The translations under genes were made by a program, and so were the position numbers. A DNA stretch of 64,000 nt, taken from positions 13,539,001 to 13,603,000 of the forward strand of contig OX940869.1 of the NCBI GenBank assembly GCA_954871525.1, in the 5' to 3' direction. The notes beneath the pieces are model-generated. The model made no database searches and was not told where the DNA came from. It was given only the letters and a program-made list of their open reading frames with translations. Every line of letters starts with the position of its first letter. Within the stretch, counting starts at the first letter, position 1. This DNA is from Parietaria judaica (taxonomy: Eukaryota > Streptophyta > Magnoliopsida > Rosales > Urticaceae). This document shows positions 20,353-31,137 of the stretch, one piece after another.

Positions 20353-21280
20353 TATTGAGGACGTTCGAAGAATTATATTGAAGGGATTCGGGCCTAGTCG
20401 ACTAACGCAAGAGGATCTTGCTACGATCGACACTTACAAGAGTTGTGAGCCTGTGACCGTACAAAAAAGTCCGGTGCGGATCGTCATCACTGTTTCAAGA
20501 CTAAATTGTACTACCTGTGAGGATAAGTCTTGTTAGTCTAAACAAGAGTAACAAGGGGTGGTTTTAATTAGTTTTTAATCAGTCAATTATTCTGAGTCAA
20601 TAGTCAATTATTCTGAGTCAATGTTTGTAGAATATTGTGTAGCTTGGTGAGTGTTTATAGTTTAAGTACTTTTACCGTTTGTATATTGTTGAAACAATGG
20701 TGTAAATACCCATTTTCCATTAACGAGAAAACATTTTTCCCAAATAATTGCACATGGTATCAGAGCAAAGAAAATTCAAAAACCCTAACTTTCTCTTCAT
20801 GCCGGAATCAGCCGCCGCCACCGTAGCCTTTCTCTCTGACGTCCTTCTTTGACAAAAATCTTCAGGTGGACATGCATCTATCTCAGTTACGCTTTGAGCG
20901 ACTGAGTTCTTCTTCTCCGGCGTGCTTCAGGCGAGCGAGCTCCTCTTCCTCATTTTTTTCTTCAGATCTGCAACAATAGATCTACGGAGCTCCACATCTC
21001 AGACCAGCCTTCACCGTCGCGCGACCTCTAGGAGCTTCTCCGATGACGCTCCAGCTACAGACAAACACGGTGTCCTGTTTATCTTCTCAGATCCGAATGA
21101 TCTCTGACCTCTGCACGTCTTCCTTTGCCGTCCTCTCCTTTCAGCGACGTACAACCACGACCTCTACGCTCTCTTCTCAAGGTTATAGGGACATCAATTA
21201 CTATTTTGACACCTTATTCAACTATTGGCTTCAACTGGATACTTATCAAGTCAAGCCTTCGGAGACCCTATGAGATATGA
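20353..21280 (+). mobile_element. Copia LTR end, primer site and leader remnant
   Basis: A TGGTATCAGAGCA primer site at 20755-20767 directly follows an LTR-like end (...AATTGCACA). Upstream lies AT-rich, LTR-like DNA with a 21-bp direct duplication (about 20583-20624). Downstream is a pyrimidine-rich leader (20780-21250) without a recognisable gag. The piece seems cut off on the right by the gypsy element. The outer boundary of its LTR is not visible. The ORFs here (20327-21273) match nothing I know. Confidence 0.55.
20755..20767 (+). promoter_or_regulatory. tRNA-Met primer-binding site (orphan)
   Basis: Reads TGGTATCAGAGCA, the canonical plant copia site, on the + strand, immediately after an LTR-like CACA end. 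Confidence 0.75.
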
Positions 21281-21518
21281 TGGACGAGTAGGGTCTTGAA
21301 GCTGTAACTGTCGCTACAAATTTTGGGCGGGAACAGTTACGACACGTGTCCCTATTTGCGGAGTTCGAAGAGAATAAACCCTTCACATTCTCCTGACACA
21401 GCTGTCACACTGTTCATGCTAACGTGTCTCCGGATAGCTCGCTGATCTCAACCGTAAGATAAGATTTGTTGTGAATCTCGAGGAAACCCTAACCGTAGGA
21501 TCAGCAACGGTTTTTGAG

Positions 21519-21526
21519 TATAAATA
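21519..21526 (+). promoter_or_regulatory. TATA box upstream of the antisense gene
   Basis: TATAAATA within GAGTATAAATACTC, about 390 bp before the ATG at 21907. On the opposite strand another TATAAATA lies at 21617-21624 (complement), so the region could fire both ways: rightward into the antisense gene, leftward as an LTR promoter. Confidence 0.5.
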
Positions 21527-21906
21527 CTCAAGTGCTTCGCATTTAATGGGCACGTCTCTTCAACTTCTGCCCGTCACACGTCTTGTCGAAGGTAACCTAT
21601 CCTTTCTCTTACCTCTATTTATACTCTGTTTCACATTCGAATATCATTTTCGAATTTTAGAGAGAGAAAAACTTTGAGAGATAAGCTTTGCGAATCGTCA
21701 TTGAAGGTGCTTCGAGGTCCATTTCTTCGTCTTCTTCATCGAACCCCTAGGAAGTCCAGGTTCTAGCTTTCCTTCTAATTATTATCTTTTGTTTTCTGAG
21801 GGTCTGCTAGGAGGTTTTTCTGGGATTTGCTCTTCTGTTCTTTTTGTTGGTTTCTGGGTAGTTTTCCTGGATTTTTGTGTTCGTCTAGATCTTTCGATTT
21901 TTCTGA

Positions 21907-24578
21907 TGGGTCCGAAAAAAGTTACGGAGAAATGGCGGACGGAGTTTCTAACTACAGATTCTCCAAAGTCAATTCTAAAACCTAAGGATCTTACTAGGAT
22001 CCGGGTAAAGTACAATATCCCGCAGTCTATCTCGCTCAGATTGCCGGGTTCAAATGAACATGCTGACGAGCAGAATACAGACGGGTGGATTTGTGTATAC
22101 GAAAGGTTCTTTGAGTCCGGGGGGCTTAGATTTCCTATTCCCGAGCTTATCCTGAGATATTTTTCATACTTAGGAGTTTCTATAGGGCAATTTAGTCCTC
22201 ATTCCTTCCGGGTTTTGATTGCCTTGCTTGTCCGGTCCCACGAGTGTTTGTGCACACTTACACTCGAGGATCTGTTGATGGGCTTGGTGGTTAAAACTAA
22301 CGGTCAGGCTAAGGGTAGGTTTTTTCTATCCGTTAAAGAAGGAGAAATATTGACGGGCCTACCTAAGAAGGAGAGCGCGTGGACCCACAAATATTTCTTT
22401 TTCCTGGCCGGTCATGAGACGCTTGGGTCCTGGCCGTCATATAAGAATGTGTGGGTTCACGAAATAGGTGAGAATCTGGGCAGGGGATTGAAATTCTATT
22501 CGGGCTTTTACGTGCCTTTGTTGATTTTTTTTTTGTTCTGCAACTGAGGATCCTAAGAAGCCTAAGTCTCTCCCTATCACAGACGAGTGGAGGGCTCTGA
22601 AGAAAAAGCTTTTCCCAAACGGTCCTGAATTCTAGTCGTCGTTCACGCGACACAGGTTTGAATCCGTCGGATTGTGGTTGGAGGAAGAAGAGGAGGAATT
22701 CATCGCATACGATAACAACGCTCCCGATCTTCCGGGTAAGGTCTATTTCCCTAAGCTTTCCATTAGATATTGAATATTTGGCTAAGTGTAGAACCTATAC
22801 GTGCAGAAGAGATGGAAGCTACTCGTCTCAAGGGTCTGAGTCTTCGGGCGAAGAGGAAGTTGGAGGAGCAGGCGGGTACGTCTAGCTCGGCGCCACAAAT
22901 GGAGGTCCAAGCCGGCACGACAGTTACTGCTCAGGGAGCTATTCGTCAAGAGACGGAGAAGAGGGTTGAGGAGGCTCCTGCTGAGGAGACTCCTGCTAAT
23001 ATTGCCATGCAGACGGCCGGGGAGCAGTCCGTCATAGTGCTTTCTGACGACGGCGACAATACTCCCGAAGCCACGCCTGTGGCGAAGACTTCTAAGAAGA
23101 GGGATATTCCCCCTCCTGCTCCTATCCGTCCTTCCAAGGATTCGACTCGTTCTTCTCAGGATGCAGTCCGTCCTAGGATGGATTCGGATGCTGTGGCAAA
23201 GCGGCCGCGAGAAGAGGGAGATTCCGAAGCCCGTAAGAAGGCAAGGGGTGACTGGGCCCCGAAAGAAGCGGTCAAGGCCTACGAGAAGGCCAGAGGAAAG
23301 GGGATTGCTTATGAGGTTGAGCGCCTCAAGGAGGCTTCCCAAGGCAAGGCGGGGGGAAAGCCGGGCTCGTCTACTCCTGCTATAGGAGGAAAGGCCAAGG
23401 AAGGTGCACTCCGGAAAGAGGGAACGGTTAAGGAAAAGGAGATCATCCGCAAGGTCGGGTGCACCTGGCATGGTGACAAGGGTCTCCATAAGGCGCCCAA
23501 GGTCGCGGCTGGCCTGTTAAGGCAGATTACAAATGGTGGGGTCGGCAGGGTCCCTAGATCCATTGCTGAGAAGCCTATCTACAAGGCTGTATCGGCTATG
23601 ACGGTTCACGTAAGCACTTTGCTAATATTCTATTCGTTCTAGCTATATTTTTCGAGTGGTTTCTAACTCTATTTTTTGGGCGGATAGCTCACGGTGACTA
23701 TAAATGACGTGGTTCTCGATTATGAGGACCATTTGGAGGAGGCCGCGGGAGGTGCGCAAGCTGCTGAGCAGCTTGCGCTGAAAGAGAGGGAATTAGCTGG
23801 TGCCGTAGAGGCTATCCGGATAAAATCCGACCAGCTACAGACGATGGGTTGGAAGATAACTTCTTTCGAATCCAGGGTCAAGGGCCTGATTAACATGGTT
23901 GAAGACCTCAGGGAGAAGCTGAAAAATGCTTCTTCCGGGCTGGTGGAGGAGGCCGATAAGGCGAGGGATGCGGCTGTTAGGGAGGTGCTAACTTCCGATG
24001 CGGCTAGAGGACGGGCTGAAGAGGCGGTTAAGGCAAAGGAGGAGGAGATGACGGCCTTGAAGGAGGACGTACAGCGCCTTAACGCTGAGCTGAACGAGGC
24101 CAGACAGCAGTCTCTTGATCGTAAGGTCGAGAAAAATGCTATCCGTTCCCGTTATCGCCGAAGGGTGAAAGAGAGGGACGCGATGATCGCGTGGTACAAA
24201 GGTACGGCCGCCGACAACTGCTATCTGGATCAGGCCGAAGGTTGCCTCGAGCTGGTCCAAGACATCATTGGCGGCAACGTTCAAGATTTTGAGGCCGAGA
24301 AGGAGGTCCTTGAAGGCAACGTTATTTGCTACCAAGCTCTCTTGGATGCAGTTCCTGCGCCGCTGATAGGGTCTCCGGCTATGTATCCCGATGCTGAGTT
24401 GACCGAACTTCCTCTTGCAGATCAAAGCGCCCAGTCCGAGCAGCAAGTCACCAAGGAGCCCGTCGTTGAAGAGCCCACAGCCGAAGAGGTCGTGACCGAA
24501 GAGCCCAATGAGCAAGGAGATCTGGCCGGCGATGAGAGAAATGACGGGGAAGAAATCGTGGACGTACTCGGGGTTTGA
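21907..24578 (+). pseudogene. Antisense extra gene of the gypsy element (putative gypsy-type transposon protein, coiled coil)
   Basis: Opposite to pol. Exon 1 (21907-22735) starts MGPKKVTEKWRTEF and contains a domain resembling plant putative gypsy-type transposon proteins (PF04195): FPIPELILRYFSYLGVSIGQ, then SHECLCTLTLEDLL. Predicted intron 1 is 22736-22806 (GTAAGG...GTGCAG, 71 bp). Exon 2 (22807-23609) is Ala/Glu/Lys-rich and looks disordered. Predicted intron 2 is 23610-23687 (GTAAGC...GATAG, 78 bp). Exon 3 (23688-24578) is a long coiled coil (about residues 10-190 of the exon) with an acidic, valine-rich tail. Both introns keep the frame. Breaks: one extra T in a T run near 22533, and a TAG at 22634-22636. 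Such antisense extra ORFs are known in Tat elements; their role is not established. Confidence 0.7.
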
Positions 24579-25107
24579 CGCATAAAGCGCTCCCAATTTT
24601 TTTTGTTTTTTTAGTTAAATAAGGCCTAACGCCAGAACAATTCCTATGGGCAAGTCTACGGCGGCTTGAACCCTTTTTTTTTTGTAAGGTTTGGATATGC
24701 CCGCTGTTAGGGCCTTTGCTACTTTTTCTTTTTATGCTAAATAATTCTTTTGCTTCTAAGTTAGTTTTTTCCTCGTGCCTTTTCTAACACTTGCTATATT
24801 TTTTTTTTTTTTGGCTAATTGGGGTCTCTAAATTTTTGCACGTCTATTCTATGTGTGGATCGAGGAATTCGAAACTATGCGAAACTTTGAAATTTGCTAA
24901 GTAAGAAAAGTACACGAATACCTTGTAACTTGGTGCTTCCCGTCGAATGTTTCATTGCTCGTCTATTTGCCATAGTCCGTAGGTTTTGTTTCTGAAATAA
25001 ACATGTCTGGCGACACAGGATTAATATGAGCATTTGTTTAAAGGGGTAGGCTTGCTGCCTGGCGGGGCTTGTTGCCTCCGGTGACGGGTTTGTTACCCAG
25101 ATAGGCA

Positions 25108-25200
25108 TGTTGCCTTAAGAGAGTGGGTCTGTTACCCGGTAGGCTTGTTGCTTTAAGAGAGTGGGTCTGTTACCCGGTAGGCTTGTTGTCTTAAGAGAAA
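25108..25200. repeat. 38-bp tandem repeat, about 2.4 copies
   Basis: Units beginning TGTTGCCTTAAGAG (25108), TGTTGCTTTAAGAG (25146) and TGTTGTCTTAAGAG (25184) are exactly 38 bp apart. Related broken units (TTGTTACCC, TTGTTGCC) extend left to about 25047. Confidence 0.85.
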
Positions 25201-25314
25201 GTTTAGATATTTTTACCTTGATAATGCGAATTTTTAGAGTTTACACTTAGTGATGGTCGGATCGATTTGGTTTGGATTTGGATTGAGACTATGCCCGTTG
25301 GTAAGACGGGCTGC

Positions 25315-25352
25315 CTACGTACCCCATATTTGGGGATCAAGTCATTACGTAG
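25315..25352 (-). other. Foldable 38-nt motif ending ACGTAGGCAG (copy 2)
   Basis: On the minus strand, CTACGT pairs perfectly with ACGTAG and encloses CCCC/GGGG with a six-base loop. It lies 26 nt downstream of the integrase stop, so it would be in the pol transcript. Copy 1 is at 9958-9995. Confidence 0.55.
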
Positions 25353-25377
25353 TTCATGGGAGACCGGGTAGGTTGGA

Positions 25378-26633
25378 TTAGGTGTAGTATTTCTTGAGGT
25401 GCATGACATTCCAACTGCGGAGGACTCTTGTTCCTTCCGGAGTGGCTAGCCGGTATACCCCAGTTTGTACTACTTCAGTGACGATGTAAGGTCCTTCCCA
25501 GTTGGCCCCGAGCTTACCCGCGTTCAACTCGGCGGTGTTCTGAAAAACTTTCCTTAGGACAAGCTCTCCCACTATGAACTTCCGACGTTTGACCTTTGAA
25601 TTGTAATACCTTGCTATCGAGTTTGATAGTTGGTAATTCTTATCAAAGCCTGCTCCCGTCTCTCGTCGATATGATCGAGTTGGTCTTCCCTCATTTCGTC
25701 GTTGAGTTCTGCGTTCAAAGGTGCGCGTTCCCTTCAAAGGCTGGGTGTCTCTATCTCTGCTGGTATTACGGCTTCGGTGCCGTATACCATTGAAAATGGA
25801 GTTTCCCCGGTGGCCCTACGCGGGGTAGTTATGTACGACCAAAGGACTCCTATGGGATCATCAGCCCACCGTCCTTTCTTGGTGTCTAGGCGTCTCTTGA
25901 TTCCATCCACTATGATCCAATTAGCTACTTCAGCTTGGCCGTTGCCCTGGGGATACCTCGGAGTGGATGTGTTCAAGGATATTTTCCAATTGATGCAGAA
26001 GTTTTGGAATCTCGTGGAAATGATCTGGGGTCCATTGTCAGCTATTATCTCTTTTGGGAGGCCGAAACGGCTAATGATGTTTTTCCAGAGGAAATTTTCC
26101 ACATCGACGTCCTTGATGTTTGCATATGCTTCGGCCTCCACCCATTTGGAGAAGTAGTCTGTTACGACGAGTAGGAATCTTTTCCCAGCTGGGGCTAGGG
26201 GAAAAGGCCCAACTATGTCCATAGACCATTTCATGAACGGGTACGGGACTGAGACTAAGGAGAGTTCTTCTGCTGGCCGGTGTATGGACGGGGAGTGTCT
26301 TTGGCATTGATCGCATCTTTTGGCATAGGCTTCGCTGTCTTCCAGCATAGTGGCCCAGAAAAAGCCTTGCCTTTCTGCTTTGTTTGCCAAAGATCTTCCT
26401 CCGGAGTGGTTGCCACATTCGCCGTCATGGATCTCGTGGAGTACAATTTGAGCTTCGGTCTTCCCTAGGCACCTTAGGTAGGGTCCGGTGTAGCTACGTT
26501 TGTACAATTTCCCCCCGATAATGCAGAATCTGGCACTTTGGATTCTTAGTTTCCTAGCCTTGTGCTTGTCCTGGGGTTTGGCCCCGGTTAGGATATAGTT
26601 GACGATCGTGGTTCTCCAATCGTCTTCTTCCAT
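25378..26633 (-). pseudogene. Integrase of the Tat-type gypsy element (one frameshift)
   Basis: 25734-26633 (300 codons) holds the HHCC zinc finger (LHEIHDGECGNHSG ... RCDQCQRHS) and a full D,D,E core: WSMDIVGPF, IIADNGPQ and NGQAEVAN. It is followed by the TTPRRATGETPFSMVYG block. The frame changes at about 25734, and 25378-25737 gives the C-terminal domain (VGELVLRKVFQNT ... LGANWEGPYIVTEVV ... LRSWNVMHLKKYYT). Upstream it overlaps the pol frame by a frame change at 26554-26633. Integrase inserts the DNA copy into the host genome. All three catalytic residues remain, so the damage is limited to frameshifts. Confidence 0.88.
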
Positions 26634-28647
26634 TTTGATGCCGTAAACTTCGCGTGTCAGGTTCGTCTATTGTTTCGACTTGAATTATCCTTTTTACTTT
26701 GGGATTCGAAGTTGAAGCTAAACCAGCCAATGCATCTGCTGATGCGTTCTCGCTTCTCGGTATCTGAATTATCTCAACGTGATCAAATTGTTGAATTAAA
26801 CCTTTTACTACCGAAAGGTATTTTTCCATTCTATCGTCACGGGTGGCGTACTCGCCATTGATTTGACTAGTAACTAGCTTGAAGTCAGAATGGGCCCTTA
26901 TCCTTCGGGCTCCTACGAGTTTTGCTAGTTTGAGGCCAGCGATGAGGGCCTCATATTCGGTCTCGTTGTTTGTCGCGTTGAATTTCAATCTGAAAGATTG
27001 TTCCAACACTTCTCCCGTAGGGGATATCAAACGAATCCCGATCCCGGATCCACCTTGGTTTGAGGCTCCATCGACTTCGAGTCTCCATTCTCCATCTTCG
27101 TGACCCTCTTTCGAGCCATCGGCCGGTAATTCGATCAGAAAATCAGCCAGTACTTGTGATTTTGCACAGGTACGGATTTTGTATTCTATATCGAACTCGC
27201 TTAGTTCGACTACCCATTTTGTGAGTCTTCCCGATTGGTTTGGGCTGTGGAGGATGATCCTCAAAGGTTGGGTGGTCATAACCATGATGGTGTGGGATTG
27301 GAAGTAAGGCCGGAGTTTTCTCGCTACGGTTATCATTGCCAATGCGAGTTTTTCGATAGCTGGATATCTGGTTTCAGCATCTTCTAGGGATTTGCTGATG
27401 TAGAATATTGGTCTTTGCTCACCGCGGTCCTCTCTCACTATTACTCCACTTACTGCCGATCGTGAGACAGCCAAGTATAAGAATAATGGCTCTCCCAGGA
27501 TCGGTCTGGTAAGTATGGGTGGCGTGGAGAGATACCTTTTTAGCTTTTGGAATGCTTCCTCGCATTCTTCGGTCCATTCAAACTTTTTATTCCCCTTCAA
27601 TAGTTTGTAAAAGGGTAAGCACTTGTCCGTTGCTCTTGATATGAACCGATTAAGAGCTGCGATTCTCTCAATCACCCTTTGTGTCTCCCTAACAGTCCTT
27701 GGGAAGGGCATGTTCTGGAGGGCCTTTATCTGGTCGGGATTAGCTTCTATTCCTCGCTGTGTGACCAAGTAACCCAGGAATTTTCCCGAAGTTACCCCGA
27801 ACGTGCATTTTGTCGGATTAAACTTCATTTGATACTTTCGTAGTATCGCGAAGCACTCTTCTAAGTGGGCTACATGATTTGTTGCTTGGGAGGATTTTAC
27901 CGACATATCATCGATATAGACTTCCATAGTTTTGCCGAGCTGCTCGGCAAACATCTGGTTGACTAATCTTTGATATGTGGCTCCGGCATTTTTTAATTCG
28001 AAGGGCATAACTTTGTAACAGTATATAGCCATGTCGGTTATGAAAGCCGTTTTTTCCTGGTCCTCCGGGTGCATGAGGATCTGATTATATCCCGAAAACG
28101 CGTCCATGAATGACAGTAATTCGTGCCCACACGTTGCTTCGACCAGGCGGTCAATGTGGGGAATTGGGAAGCTGTCTTTGGGACAGGCTTTGTTTAGGTC
28201 AGTGAAGTCAATACAGACTCTGGCCTTTCCGTTCTTCTTTTTCACGACGACCGTATTTGCTAACCAGTCCGGGTATTTGACTTCCCTGATGGATCCGGTT
28301 TGCAGCAATTTTGTGACTTCTTCGTTCACGGCTTGGGCCCGATCTGGGCCTAGCTTTCACCTTTTTTGTTTTATCGGCTTATAGCTGGGGTCTACATTCA
28401 GGCGGTGGGTTGTGATGCTTGGGTCTATTCCGGGCATGTCCTCGTGGGACCAAGCAAAACAATCCCGATTTTTAGTAAGGAATTTGAGGAGTTCTTTTTT
28501 GACGTTATTGTCCAGTCCTTTCCCTATCCCTACGCGGTGATCCGGATTGTCGGGATCGATCTGGACCTGGACTGTCATTTCCACGTTGGGTCCATCCGTG
28601 TCGGCGGTCCTTTCCTGGCCGTCCTCCTCTTTTCCTTCTACCGACAT
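26554..28647 (-). pseudogene. Reverse transcriptase and dual RNase H of the Tat-type gypsy element
   Basis: 28357-28647 carries the region before RT (LLKFLTKNRDCFAWSHEDMPGI). After a frameshift near 28340, 26554-28329 (591 codons) continues: RVCIDFTDLNKACPKDSFP, FSGYNQILM and the catalytic box VYIDDM (usually YVDD in this group), RFISRATDKCLPFYKLLK, the RT-linked RNase H (QRPIFYISKSLEDAETRYPAIEKLALAM), and then a second, archaeal-type RNase H (LEVDGASNQGGSGIGI ... NNETEYEALIAGLKLA ... HSDFKLV). The duplicated RNase H is the mark of the Tat lineage. 28647 is the rightmost trace of the element, so gag and protease are missing. Confidence 0.88.
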
Positions 28648-28650
28648 TAA

Positions 28651-29914
28651 TTGTTATGCGGTAGACCCGATGAATAAAGCTTTATCGAAAGAGAAGCATT
28701 TCCGTCATGCAGAGTTTATAGGAATCAAGAAACTATACATGTTTGCGGTCTATCCTATACATTTCTGTACACAATTCAAGAAAAAAATTAATTTTCATTT
28801 TGTTAATTTTTAAACACAATATTATTTCAATAAAGGAAAGTTTCCTCATTTTATGTTCTATTCAATATATAAAGTCAAATTTAATATATCGATATTAACT
28901 AAGAAAATGAAGTCTCTAAGATATCTAATTGATAATCTTAAACTCTCCACAATTGAAGAGTATCACTGATGAAACAATGAAGGACAAAAGTGATAACTCG
29001 AAATTGATTGGTACATGTAATTAAGAAAAATGAAGCGTTCTTGATATCTTTGAGATATTCTTATACATGTAGGCACTAGTTGAGAAAACTAGCAGTACTA
29101 GAATAACTCAAACTCTGAGAGACTCACATGGCAAACAACCTTATCAAATAGGGGGACAGTGAGTTCTCTAGAGTAATGATGAAAGATTCAAATGTTTGAG
29201 AATTACCATGAGTCCACTACCTAGCGAGTGACATGTTATGATTGCCGTCAAACGCTTACTGTAACTGGGAAGTCATAAAAACTGTTTTTGGATATGTTGC
29301 AGACTTTGTGGAGTGGAATGAAAATTCAAGAAAACAATCATCGCCCCAAACACTTGGGGCAATATACTCAGGGCCTCCTGAAGGATATGAGTATATGAAA
29401 TTTGTGGCCACAGACAAGTTAAAATAGTTTTTAACTTGGTTGTTCAATACTCTTATGCTAACCAGGAAAAAGGAACTCGACTTAACAGATGTGCCAAACC
29501 ATGGTCTGTGTCCATTTCCGAGTAGTAAAAATGTTGAAGAAATAAGTCATTTAATAAATTTAATATGTATATATATGTAAACAACATGGTTTATCATTAT
29601 TATCTTTATAATAAGGATCAATGAATTTTAGTAAATTGGGGGCACCGATGTCTAGGTAAAGACCACTCACTTCTTGTAGACTTTGAATCTGTGGCCAACA
29701 CTGCAAAATCCTATGGATTCACACCGAACTTTATAGAGGAAACAAAGTACGCTGATAAATCCGTAACGAAAAAGGGTTTCATTTGCGACCACGAAAAAAC
29801 AAGACGAATTTGATCAGGATGATGTACGTATCATGGCATCACCACTGATATTGTTTGCGCATGAATATGCAGGAGGAAAAATCCAATCCCGCTGTATTTG
29901 TGCAATTAGAAGAT
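28651..29914. other. Unassigned spacer, no recognisable gene
   Basis: AT-rich, without an element end I can identify at the gypsy truncation. Short open stretches (29242-29427, and another around 29680-29810 containing a 40-codon run) look like eroded coding sequence, but I recognise no family. Confidence 0.45.
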
Positions 29915-30998
29915 TGTAGGAAATGCCCGAATCAGATATTAGATCCATTGGGCTTCCCGGGTTTTGACCCGACTACAATAGTTTTGTAACGGGCCCAATC
30001 GGGCTCGTAAATTAACTATGACGTTATTAATTAATTATATGAATTAATTAATAATGACCTAATGAGCTTAGACCCATTAACTGGACCAAAAAGCCCATTA
30101 GGTCATTTAACACTAAGGGCTATAAATGCCTGTTTTTAGCTCATAATTGAAATAACCCTAAGCAAAAAAGCCAGCGAGAAATCACAGCCCCCTACCACAA
30201 GCTTTCTTGCGATTTTCTTCTCCCTATTTCTCGTCTAAAAACTAAGGAGGACCTATCATGTCCGACAAACTGTTATTCGGTCATCAGACGTTGTCGCATT
30301 GACGTGGTGGACAATATAGAGGCACAAAATTTGGCGTGCTACGATCTGTCACACAAGGAGAAATTGGCCACACAGAAAACGAGGATCTTTGCAACGATTT
30401 TGGCACAGTCGAAAAAGTACCAAAAGTCAGGTGACATGTCTAAACGATTTTCATAATATTTGAAATTAGTCTAGATCTTAGTTTCGATGATATTCCGTGA
30501 TTTATGCCTCAGGGTTGAGAAAAAGTCATCGATAATCCCAACATACCAATCATGTGAGATACACATTGATGGGTGTACATTTTTTCCTCTCTACATAAGA
30601 GAGAATTCAACTTCTCCTCTACACACAAGAGAGATCGAATTTTTCACACACCCAAAAGTCTTTGCCCGTTTCCAATCACTGATAAGGAGCCAGTATTCCG
30701 ATTCGGTGATTTCCGTTCTAGAAATAAGTTCTGTTAGCAACGTAGTGAACTACGTAGAGGCTGAACATTTGAGCGGCTCATGATCTCCTTGGAATCGTGG
30801 TGGTGAAGGCGATAACGTGAAGACAATCCTCCGACGAACATTTGGAGATCTGGTTCTTTAAGAATCTAAGTAAACGCTATAGAAATCATTCTCTCTCCAA
30901 GTAAGTTTTAATAAATCGTATTTTTCTAGATCCGTGTGTTTTAGGGTTCTCCGGAATTTCCGCTTCCGGAGATGAGAATATCTTAGGAAAACCCAACA
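29915..30998 (+). repeat. Solo-LTR-like block, about 1.08 kb
   Basis: Begins TGTAGGAAATGCCCG and ends AAAACCCAACA, with a plus-strand TATA (GGCTATAAATGCC, about 30118-30130) in the expected place. A fold-back joins AATGACCTAATG (30053) with CATTAGGTCATT (30092). No primer site follows the right end. The five bases on either side (AAGAT and CTCAT) do not match, so either a boundary is off or it formed by recombination between separate elements. Confidence 0.5.
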
Positions 30999-31098
30999 CT
31001 CATTTGACTATTGCCAATAGTAATATGATGTGGAGTATTCTCCCCTCCCGAGCCACACCCGTACGGGGGACTTGAAGGGTTTGATGAGGCTCATTTTC

Positions 31099-31137
<39 letters not shown>

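Larger units (their letters stand above)
24579..25377. other. Spacer between convergent antisense gene and integrase
   Basis: No reading frame. Several T runs (24597-24611, 24667-24682, 24800-24812) follow the antisense stop and could serve as its 3' end. A 38-bp tandem repeat and the foldable motif lie to the right (separate entries). Confidence 0.6.
21281..28650 (-). mobile_element. 5'-truncated Tat-type Ty3/gypsy element with an opposite-strand gene
   Basis: Minus strand, from right to left: RT (28647-about 27500), RNase H, a second RNase H (about 26650-27110), integrase (26633-25378), a foldable motif, a 38-bp tandem repeat and then a convergent plus-strand gene (24578-21907). Two RNase H domains and an extra gene between integrase and the 3' LTR are features of the Tat lineage. 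No gag, protease, primer site or 5' LTR is found to the right of 28650. The left end is uncertain: 21281-21780 looks LTR- or promoter-like but no paired LTR exists to set its limits. Confidence 0.8.

Noticed and set aside
22782..23489. Minus-strand ORF of 235 codons
   Set aside because: It is the shadow of exon 2 of the antisense gypsy gene, whose introns and composition support the + strand.
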